DNA of 6,310 bases from positions 1 through 6,310 of the forward strand of contig JADGCR010000132.1 in the NCBI GenBank assembly GCA_015228895.1. Direction: 5' to 3'. The notes beneath the pieces were generated by a model. It ran no database searches. It worked only from the letters and a program-made list of their open reading frames with translations, and had not been told where the DNA came from. Below are positions 1-4,783 of the stretch, piece by piece (the first letter of the stretch is position 1; each line of letters opens with the position of its first letter). Both the position numbers and the translations under genes were made by a program. The stretch comes from Magnetococcales bacterium. GTDB taxonomy: Bacteria; Pseudomonadota; Magnetococcia; Magnetococcales; Magnetaquicoccaceae.

Positions 1-1005
1 GCCGCCGAACTGCACCACGAAGAGGCTTTCCGGCTCGGGTTTGAGCAGATAGGGCATGGACATGGGCAGGAAGTGAAAATAGGCCTGCTGTTCGGGGGCG
101 ACGGGTTTCATGATGCCGATGGGGCCGTCGCTGTCGATGTACATGCCCAGATAAGTGTTCTTCGGCAGTTCGTCCATGGTCAACGAGGCCATGTCGCTCA
201 AACCCGGAGCGAAATGGAAATAGGAACTCGCGTAGATCTCCAGCAGGCCATGGGCTCCGGCGGCATGATAGACCCGGCGGGCGTCGGGGAACTTGGCCGC
301 GTAACTGACCCCTTTGTAGGGTGAGACATGAATCTGGGGCAGCAACACCAGCATGGCCACCGCGCAGGCCGCGGACAGGGTGAGCAGCCAGGGGGAGCGG
401 CGGTCGTCGTTGGCCACGAACCAGCAAAGCGCGCCTCCCCACCACAACACCAGAGGGAGCAGCAGCAGGTATTCCGGCGCAATCCACAGCATGAGCGCCA
501 GACAGGCCATGGCGGCCGCGCCGGAACCGATCATGTCCGCCGCGTAGGTCATCTGGAAGCGTTGGCGTCCCGTCAGAAAGGCCACTCCCAGCAACAGGGC
601 CCCCATCAGGAACGGGACGGCGTAGCAGACGAAGTTGAGGAGCAGTTTCCAGAACTGACTCCGATCCGCCAGCAGAAAGATGGGGTTGAACTGGGCCTGC
701 TGGGCCAGCACGTTCCCCAGCACGATCAGGGGTCCAAAGGCGAAGAAGGCGTAGCGGGCGATACGTTCTCCATGGCGGTCGAACACCTTCGACCCCAGAC
801 ACATGATCGTGGAGGCCAATCCGAAGCCGAACAGGGCGACACTCACCACCAGGGAGCCGAAATGGGCCCAGCCCGAGATGGAATAAAGGCGCATCACGAT
901 GATCTGCAGGGCGATGATGGCACCGGCAGTCAGAAATACGGAGAGCAGGAAAGCCCACCGGTCCGCGGTGGCAGGCGCGGACACCTTGGAGAGCGTCGGA
1001 CTCAC
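1..1005 (-). CDS. Membrane protein, N-terminal part of a spermidine-synthase-like fusion family (partial, 3' end outside window)
   Basis: An uninterrupted 335-codon frame runs from a GTG start to the window edge; the C-terminal part is missing. The GTG overlaps the stop of the upstream methyltransferase-like gene (GTGA), and a GGAAAAGG stretch lies six bases before it, which supports translational coupling. The visible protein is mostly hydrophobic. Membrane segments lie at about residues 18-40, 47-70, 84-103, 119-145, 156-198 (probably two) and 205-224, followed by a soluble part. A segment near 154-166 (YAADMIGSGAAAM) and an early one (LQIIVMRLYSISGWAHFGSL) resemble the N-terminal membrane domain of bacterial proteins fused to a spermine/spermidine synthase fold. 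The last visible residues (LKPEPESLFVVQFGG) look like the start of the nucleotide-binding motif I of that fold. Whether the protein makes polyamines is unknown; members of this membrane group are poorly characterised. The family call is from pattern memory, and the missing C-terminus would decide it. Confidence 0.72.
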   Translation of the reverse strand, partial: MSPTLSKVSAPATADRWAFLLSVFLTAGAIIALQIIVMRLYSISGWAHFGSLVVSVALFGFGLASTIMCLGSKVFDRHGERIARYAFFAFGPLIVLGNVLAQQAQFNPIFLLADRSQFWKLLLNFVCYAVPFLMGALLLGVAFLTGRQRFQMTYAADMIGSGAAAMACLALMLWIAPEYLLLLPLVLWWGGALCWFVANDDRRSPWLLTLSAACAVAMLVLLPQIHVSPYKGVSYAAKFPDARRVYHAAGAHGLLEIYASSYFHFAPGLSDMASLTMDELPKNTYLGMYIDSDGPIGIMKPVAPEQQAYFHFLPMSMPYLLKPEPESLFVVQFGG

Positions 1006-1883
1006 TGGTTGCCTTTTCCGCTCCAGGTGCCGCCACCCTGTTTGGTGAACGCGACAAAGGAGACCGATTTCTGACCGTTGTAGAGATCCTTGCGGCTGAT
1101 GTTGATCTTGCCCTCCGCGTCAACCTCCTTGCGCACTTCCAACAGGGTCTGTTTGCCGGGGGGACCGACGGGGATCACCAGGACGCCATTGGGCGCCAAC
1201 TGTTTGAGCAGCGCGGGGGGGATGTGGTCGATGGCGCAGGTGACGATGATCTTGTTGTACGGGCCGTTCTCTTCCCAACCGTAGTAGCCGTCACCGGACT
1301 TGAGGTGGACATTGGCGTACTCGGCGTGACCGGCCTCCAGCAGTTTCTTGTAGATCCCCTGGGTGCGCTCGGCGAGGGGTTCGATGATCTCCACCGAATA
1401 GACGTGGTTGGACAGATGGGCCAGAATCGCGGACTGGTAACCGGAACCCGTCCCCACTTCCAGCACCCGGTCTTCGGGTTGCACGTCCAGGGCGGAGGTC
1501 ATGCGCATCACCAGGTGGGGCCCCGAAATGGTCACGCCGTAGCCGATGTCGAGAAAGGCGTGGTCATAGGTGCGGTTCTTGTTGCGTTCCAGCACGAACT
1601 CCTCCCGTGGCGTCAGCAGAAAGGCTTGCGCCTCCTTGGCGCGCCAGATGTTTTTGGCGTTCTTGATGGCCACCAGCCGGTCGTAGCGCAGGGGGAGCCA
1701 TTTTTTGTCGTGCAGGGTTTGATCTTTCATGGACTCCACAAACGCCGTCTTGTCGGTATCGACCGGCTTGGGCAGTGTCTTCACGTCGAAAGCCGGGGCT
1801 GGTTCGGCATGACCGGCGGCGGCCTGGAACAGGCAAAGGGCGACAACCAGGAATTTTGCTTTGTTTGCTAAGGGAGGGAACAT
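1002..1883 (-). CDS. pcm: Exported protein-L-isoaspartate O-methyltransferase family protein
   Basis: The 293-residue product matches the PCMT family, SAM-dependent enzymes that methylate L-isoaspartyl residues and so start their repair. Motif I of the SAM-binding Rossmann fold is VLEVGTGSGYQSAILA (residues 140-155). The family landmarks GYGVTISGP (114-122), SGDGYYGW (196-203), YNKIIVTCAIDHIPPALLKQ (209-228) and NGVLVIPVG (232-240) follow in order. The classical enzyme has GQTISQP where this protein has GVTISGP, so two usually conserved glutamines are replaced. The N-terminus has a lysine-containing start, a hydrophobic core (about 10-22) and a possible signal peptidase site after Ala26, which points to the periplasm. 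About 90 residues precede the family core, so the protein is longer than the roughly 210-residue cytosolic Pcm. The ATG is chosen because AGGAG lies five bases upstream. The gene is first in a coupled pair with the membrane protein that follows. Family membership is firm; the substrate and the gene symbol are inferred. Confidence 0.9.
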   Translation of the reverse strand: MFPPLANKAKFLVVALCLFQAAAGHAEPAPAFDVKTLPKPVDTDKTAFVESMKDQTLHDKKWLPLRYDRLVAIKNAKNIWRAKEAQAFLLTPREEFVLERNKNRTYDHAFLDIGYGVTISGPHLVMRMTSALDVQPEDRVLEVGTGSGYQSAILAHLSNHVYSVEIIEPLAERTQGIYKKLLEAGHAEYANVHLKSGDGYYGWEENGPYNKIIVTCAIDHIPPALLKQLAPNGVLVIPVGPPGKQTLLEVRKEVDAEGKINISRKDLYNGQKSVSFVAFTKQGGGTWSGKGNQ

Positions 1884-1888
1884 GGTGA

Positions 1889-1893
1889 CTCCT
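1889..1893 (-). promoter_or_regulatory. Ribosome binding site of the pcm-like gene
   Basis: AGGAG on the minus strand sits five bases before the ATG at 1883. It decides the start and places the signal peptide inside the coding region. Confidence 0.75.
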
Positions 1894-1906
1894 GACTTTT
1901 ATTAAT

Positions 1907-1935
1907 ATTATACGCCCATTCCGTGCACAAGGGTG
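1907..1935 (-). promoter_or_regulatory. Predicted promoter for the pcm-like operon
   Basis: A perfect -10 hexamer TATAAT lies at 1907-1912 on the minus strand. It would start transcription near 1900, leaving a leader of about 17 bases that just includes the ribosome binding site. No good -35 exists at 16-18 bases: the hexamer at the 17-base position reads CACCCT. A better-looking TTGTGC (1925-1930) is only 12 bases away. The promoter may therefore be weak or activator-dependent. Confidence 0.42.
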
Positions 1936-1989
1936 CGTCTGCATGTTGGCGGCGTTTGTGCCAAAGGGATCATAAAGCAAAAGATGTGC

Positions 1990-2007
1990 CTTGCAATGCA
2001 TTTCAAG
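1990..2007. repeat. Imperfect 18-base palindrome in the divergent region
   Basis: CTTGCAATGCATTTCAAG is self-complementary at 16 of 18 positions, the mismatched pair being positions 5 and 14. It lies about midway between the two divergent genes, some 107 bases upstream of the pcm-like start. It has the size and symmetry of a dimeric regulator's operator, but no regulator gene is in the window to assign to it. Confidence 0.35.
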
Positions 2008-2110
2008 AGGATGGCCATGGAGGGGGGGTTGCCGGGATCTTCCGTGTCAAATCCGTCCTGTCATGGGTCAAGATTTGATCAATAGGAATGGATCATGATG
2101 ATTGATGCAT

Positions 2111-2139
2111 TCTTGAGGCATTCCCGTCTGGATTATACA
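2111..2139 (+). promoter_or_regulatory. Weak candidate promoter for kup
   Basis: TATACA (2134-2139) is a partial -10 match. Upstream are TCTTGA (2111-2116) at a 17-base spacing and TTGAGG (2113-2118) at 15 bases. A second AT-rich -10 candidate, TATAAA (2151-2156), has no recognisable -35. Neither is convincing, and the start of the kup transcript is open. Confidence 0.27.
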
Positions 2140-2212
2140 CAGCTTTTATTTATAAACAGTTAACCTGTCCCGAATGAATACGTTCAACTTTGGAACGGCA
2201 ACATCTTTCGGA

Positions 2213-2218
2213 AAGGGG
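2213..2218 (+). promoter_or_regulatory. Ribosome binding site that fixes the kup start
   Basis: AAGGGG, within GGAAAGGGG, is seven bases before the ATG at 2226. The frame is open further upstream to a TTG at 2190, but that start has no such site, and the extra residues do not belong to the Kup family. Confidence 0.7.
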
Positions 2219-2225
2219 CATTTTG

Positions 2226-4133
2226 ATGAGTCAGCAACTGGACGGTTCCCGAAAAAGCCGCTTGGGAACCTTGATGATCGGTGCCATTGGCGTGGTGTTT
2301 GGCGATATCGGCACCAGCCCGTTGTATGCGGTGAAGGAGGCGTTGGGAGGCGTCCATTCGGCCACTCCCTCTCCTGAGAATGTGTTGGGGATCATCTCCC
2401 TGATCTTTTGGACCCTGTTGATGGTATTGACGGTAAAATATCAATTTTTCATCATGCGCGCCGATGAGCAGGGAGAAGGGGGCAACCTGGTGCTGGTGTC
2501 CCTGGCCCGCAAGTTCAACCAGGGCGATGCCCGCATGCGGCGCATCATCATGATCGTGGGGATGATCGGGGTGTCGCTCTTTTTCGGCGATGGGGTGATC
2601 ACCCCGGCGATTTCGGTCTTGTCGGCGGTGGAGGGGTTGGAGGTGATCACTCCCGCATTCCAGCCTTACGTCCTCCCGATCACGCTGTCGGTGATCTTTC
2701 TGCTGTTTTTTTTGCAAAGCAAGGGGACCGCCAGGATCGGGCGGCTCTTCGGGCCCGTCTGCGTGCTCTGGTTTTTGGCCATCGCCCTGGTGGGTGTCAA
2801 GGAGATCCTGCGCCACCCGGAGATCCTGGCCGCCCTGAATCCGGTCCACGGGGCGCGATTCCTTTTCGGCAGCGCCGGCGGCAACACCTTCATCGTGCTG
2901 GGATCGGTCTTTCTGGCCGTGACCGGAGCCGAAGCCCTGTACGCGGATATGGGTCACTTTGGCAAATCGGCCATCAACTGGTCCTGGGGGTCGTTCGTGT
3001 TTCCCGCCCTGATGTTGAACTATCTGGGGCAGGGGGCGTTGATTTTGGGGGATCCGGCCACGGTCAAGAATCCGTTTTATCTGAGCGTGCCCGAATGGGG
3101 CATGCTGCCCATGGTGGCGTTGGCCACCGCCGCGACCATCATCGCCTCCCAGGCGGTGATTTCCGGGGCGTTTTCCGCCACCCGGCAGGCGATGCAGTTG
3201 GGTTATCTGCCCCGCCTGCGGGTGATCCATACCTCTTCGGCGGAGTTCGGACAGATTTATGTGCCGCTGACCAATTGGGTGTTGCTGGGGGCGGTGGTGG
3301 CGTTGGTGTTGGGGTTCAAGAGTTCCACCAATCTGGCCGCGGCCTATGGCATCGCGGTGACGGGCACCATGATCGCGGTCACGGTTTTGGCGTTTGGCAT
3401 CGTGTTGCGTCACCTGTTTTCCTGGAGTCCGCTGGTGGCCGTACCCCTGCTGGTGCTTTTTTTGACCGTGGATCTGGGATTTTTCGGGGCCAACGCCCTC
3501 AAGTTCATGGATGGTGGGTGGTTCCCGGTGGTCATGGGAGCGGTGCTGTTTTTTTTGATGTCCACCTGGCGCAAGGGACAGGATCTGGTCAGAAACGCGG
3601 TGCGCAAGGAGGAGATCCCTCTGGAACCTTTTCTGCGGCAGCTTGCCCCGGACTCCATCAACCGCGTGCCAGGCACCGCCATTTTCATGACCCAGAATTT
3701 CGATCTGGCCCCACCGGCCCTGGTGGAGTTGCTGAAACACACCATGACGCTTCACGAGCGGGTGATTTTCCTGAGCGTCCAGACCGAGGCTTTGCCCTAT
3801 GTGCCCCTTGCGGAGCGGCTTCGGGTGGACACTTTGCTGCAAGAGTATTACCGCGTCAGGATTGGTCACGGCTTCATGGAGACCGCCGATGTGCCCGCCA
3901 TGTTGCGCGATTGCCGTCTGGACGGGAAGGAGGGAATCGCCATGGAGGATACCTGTTTTTTTCTGGGGAAGGCCAACTTTGTGGCGGGCGGCGCTCCGGG
4001 GATGGCCCGTTGGCGTTTGAATCTGTTCCTGGGACTGTATCGCAACGCCGAAAGCGCCACCCGGTTCTTCAATCTGCCCTCCAGTCGGGTGGTGGATCTG
4101 GGCACCCGCATTGTCCTGGGCAGACCGGAATGA
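2226..4133 (+). CDS. kup: Kup-type potassium uptake protein (K+/H+ symporter)
   Basis: The 635-residue product is a complete KUP/HAK/KT transporter, an inner-membrane importer that moves K+ with protons; E. coli Kup has 622 residues. The signature IGVVFGDIGTSPLYAV is at residues 21-36. It is followed by EGGNLVLVSLA (84-94), FFGDGVITPAISVLSAVEG (119-137), GAEALYADMGHFGKSAI (234-250), NYLGQGALIL (265-274), ASQAVISGAFSATRQA (307-322) and AAAYGIAVTGTM (371-382). Asp27, Asp122 and Glu235 align by eye with acidic residues of E. coli Kup (D23, E116, E229) tied to transport. About twelve membrane segments fill residues 15-445. The last 190 residues form the cytosolic domain, with VPGTAIFM at 481-488, HERVIFLSVQTE at 510-521 and a terminal RVVDLGTRI at 621-629. 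The gene stands alone with a hairpin after it, and a kdp operon begins about 215 bases downstream on the same strand. Nothing is truncated or unusual in it. Confidence 0.96.
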   Translation: MSQQLDGSRKSRLGTLMIGAIGVVFGDIGTSPLYAVKEALGGVHSATPSPENVLGIISLIFWTLLMVLTVKYQFFIMRADEQGEGGNLVLVSLARKFNQGDARMRRIIMIVGMIGVSLFFGDGVITPAISVLSAVEGLEVITPAFQPYVLPITLSVIFLLFFLQSKGTARIGRLFGPVCVLWFLAIALVGVKEILRHPEILAALNPVHGARFLFGSAGGNTFIVLGSVFLAVTGAEALYADMGHFGKSAINWSWGSFVFPALMLNYLGQGALILGDPATVKNPFYLSVPEWGMLPMVALATAATIIASQAVISGAFSATRQAMQLGYLPRLRVIHTSSAEFGQIYVPLTNWVLLGAVVALVLGFKSSTNLAAAYGIAVTGTMIAVTVLAFGIVLRHLFSWSPLVAVPLLVLFLTVDLGFFGANALKFMDGGWFPVVMGAVLFFLMSTWRKGQDLVRNAVRKEEIPLEPFLRQLAPDSINRVPGTAIFMTQNFDLAPPALVELLKHTMTLHERVIFLSVQTEALPYVPLAERLRVDTLLQEYYRVRIGHGFMETADVPAMLRDCRLDGKEGIAMEDTCFFLGKANFVAGGAPGMARWRLNLFLGLYRNAESATRFFNLPSSRVVDLGTRIVLGRPE

Positions 4134-4162
4134 GCGGGTAAACAACCTTCGCTCCACCTGCC

Positions 4163-4196
4163 TTGTTGGCGCCGGAAATGGGTCCGGTGTCAACAA
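4163..4196 (+). terminator. Strong hairpin after kup, without a U-tract
   Basis: TTGTTGGCGCCGGA and TCCGGTGTCAACAA form a 14-base-pair stem that needs only two G-U wobbles and is closed by the six-base loop AATGGG. It begins 30 bases after the kup stop. No run of T follows on either strand. It may therefore be an atypical terminator, a 3'-end stabilising structure or part of a Rho-dependent end; it is the only hairpin of this strength between kup and kdp. Confidence 0.5.
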
Positions 4197-4209
4197 ACGG
4201 CAGACAAGT

Positions 4210-4303
4210 ACCAAAATAAAATAAATTTTACTATATTTTTTTGATTGACAAAAAATTTATAATTACAGTCCGGCAATTGATTCTATTTTTATTTTATTTT
4301 GGT
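4210..4303. repeat. Perfect 16-base inverted repeat framing the AT-rich island upstream of kdp
   Basis: ACCAAAATAAAATAAA (4210-4225) and its exact reverse complement (4288-4303) are separated by 62 bases. The right arm ends one base before the predicted -10 box TATAAT. The interior includes a second smaller dyad, ATTTTTT-N8-AAAAAAT (4235-4256). AT-rich arms repeat more easily by chance, but the match over 16 bases includes the CC/GG ends. Paired operator sites that could support looping are one reading. A long stem in RNA is less likely, as most of it would lie upstream of the transcript start. Confidence 0.6.
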
Positions 4304-4310
4304 TTATAAT
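4281..4310 (+). promoter_or_regulatory. kdp: Predicted kdp operon promoter
   Basis: A consensus -10 box TATAAT lies at 4305-4310, about 40 bases before the first ORF of the operon. The best-placed -35 (TTCTAT, 4281-4286, 18-base spacing) is poor, which fits an activator-dependent promoter. kdp operons are normally switched on by the response regulator KdpE from AT-rich sites just upstream, and the T-rich tracts at 4226-4290 are the natural candidates. A good TTGACA (4245-4250) has no -10 at a usable distance; another TATAAT (4258-4263) has no -35. Confidence 0.45.
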
Positions 4311-4338
4311 GTCAGTCCATACAACAACCCTTACTAAT

Positions 4339-4344
4339 AAGGAG
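4339..4344 (+). promoter_or_regulatory. Ribosome binding site of the first kdp-leader microprotein
   Basis: AAGGAG lies five bases before the ATG at 4350. This near-consensus site is the main evidence that the 29-codon ORF is translated. Confidence 0.7.
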
Positions 4345-4349
4345 TAGTC

Positions 4350-4439
4350 ATGGACGTGTTTTATCCTGCCTTGGCCATCGGCTTTTTCGCCGTGTCGGCC
4401 AATATGGTATCCCTGTTTGAAAAACTGAGGAGACGATGA
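4350..4439 (+). CDS. 29-residue membrane microprotein preceding kdpF
   Basis: This short ORF was not assigned to a named family. The product begins MDVFYPALAIGFFAVSANMV and ends in EKLRRR. It has one hydrophobic segment (about residues 4-23) followed by a basic tail, so it should sit in the inner membrane with its C-terminus in the cytoplasm. It has a near-consensus ribosome binding site (AAGGAG). Its stop codon is directly followed by the kdpF ATG with no base between, and the kdpF ribosome binding site (AGGAG) lies within its last codons, so the two are coupled. It could be an additional small subunit or stabiliser of the Kdp pump, similar in size to KdpF. It could instead be a leader ORF whose translation controls kdpF. 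I have a general recollection of similar short ORFs before kdpF in other proteobacteria but cannot verify it here. Confidence 0.72.
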   Translation: MDVFYPALAIGFFAVSANMVSLFEKLRRR

Positions 4440-4532
4440 ATGAATCCACTCTATCTGCTTGGTCTGGTGGTGACATGCGCCGTGTTTGTCTACCTGGTAG
4501 TGGTCCTGTTTCAGCCGGAGCAATTCTCATGA
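4440..4532 (+). CDS. kdpF: KdpF, small subunit of the K+-transporting ATPase
   Basis: The 30-residue product begins MNPLYLLGLVVTCAVFVYLV and ends FQPEQFS. It consists of one membrane helix with the short polar end ending in a phenylalanine-containing tail that is typical of KdpF (E. coli KdpF has 29 residues and ends NAEAF). KdpF binds at the lipid-exposed side of KdpA and stabilises the KdpFABC pump. AGGAG (4428-4432) lies seven bases before the ATG. A competing ATG at 4436 leads into the other frame and would not give a KdpF-like product. The stop overlaps the next ORF (ATGA). Unusually, kdpA does not follow at once: a separate 84-residue ORF lies between them. Identification rests on size, hydrophobic pattern and position next to kdpA. 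Confidence 0.85.
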   Translation: MNPLYLLGLVVTCAVFVYLVVVLFQPEQFS

Positions 4533-4783
4533 GCAATGATCTCTGTCTGAAGATTGGTATTGCCATGGCCTCCGTGTTGGCTCTCTCCTGGCCATCGGCC
4601 TATCTCGCGAGTCGCATGCAGATGGGTTCGGGCAATCGGAGCGTATTGGACCACTGGACGGATGCGCGTCGTCATGTGGTCAGGGATGCGGGTCCATGCG
4701 CCTCACCCGAACCGGACGCCAAGGCGTTTCGCATGGGCATCAATCCGGATTATCCACCCTTTTCCCGGAAGAATCTCCCATGA
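4529..4783 (+). CDS. Unrecognised 84-residue protein inserted between kdpF and kdpA
   Basis: I do not recognise this protein. It has one hydrophobic segment (about residues 9-27, IGIAMASVLALSWPSAYLA), which could be a membrane anchor or a signal peptide. A polar region rich in Arg, Asp and Pro follows. No lipobox or clear signal peptidase site is seen. The C-terminus reads FRMGINPDYPPFSRKNLP (67-84), which looks like the conserved first strand of family 3 solute-binding proteins (pattern V-G-x-x-P-x-Y-P-P-F). The protein stops there, so a remnant or chance likeness is possible. The start is chosen because it overlaps the kdpF stop (ATGA) and has GGAG eight bases upstream. The in-frame ATG at 4436 would overlap all of kdpF. 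The stop overlaps the kdpA start in the same way. Its place inside the operon suggests a pump-associated role, but this is inference only. Confidence 0.75.
   Translation: MSNDLCLKIGIAMASVLALSWPSAYLASRMQMGSGNRSVLDHWTDARRHVVRDAGPCASPEPDAKAFRMGINPDYPPFSRKNLP

Larger units (their letters stand above)
1884..2225. other. Divergent intergenic region between the pcm-like gene and kup
   Basis: This stretch of about 340 bp has no convincing gene. A frame on the minus strand entering from 2001 is out of frame with the methyltransferase and has no family resemblance. The stretch holds the ribosome binding sites and presumed promoters of both flanking genes. It also has several short dyads: TTGGC-N9-GCCAA (1946-1964), an imperfect 18-base palindrome (1990-2007), TTGATCAA (2075-2082) and ATCATGAT (2092-2099). 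The kup side becomes AT-rich from about 2130. No riboswitch or RNA gene was recognised. Confidence 0.6.

Noticed and set aside
328..1074. A 248-codon open frame on the plus strand over the membrane protein
   Set aside because: Its product is polar and repetitive in Gln, Gly and His. The minus-strand frame gives ordered membrane helices and a coupled start.
2190..2225. Upstream TTG start for kup
   Set aside because: It has no ribosome binding site, and the twelve extra residues are not Kup-like. The ATG at 2226 has AAGGGG at seven bases.
2040..2225. A c-di-AMP (ydaO-type) riboswitch before kup
   Set aside because: Such riboswitches occur upstream of K+ transporter genes in other phyla, so I looked for one. 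The conserved elements and the expected nested stems could not be recognised.
2184..4214. A 676-codon open frame on the minus strand opposite kup
   Set aside because: The translation is rich in His, Gln, Gly and Arg with no family motif, typical of the complement of a GC-rich membrane protein gene. kup on the plus strand explains the stretch fully.
4245..4263. TTGACA and TATAAT as one promoter
   Set aside because: Only seven bases separate them, far short of the 16-18 required, so they cannot work together.
4436..4528. Longer start (ATG at 4436) for the 84-residue ORF
   Set aside because: It would overlap the whole of kdpF in another frame. The start at 4529 has its own ribosome binding site and the ATGA junction pattern also used at kdpA.
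4734..4780. The 84-residue ORF as a frameshifted solute-binding protein
   Set aside because: Only the short GINPDYPPFS-like stretch matches. The DNA that follows is an intact kdpA, with no remaining binding-protein sequence in any frame that I could see.
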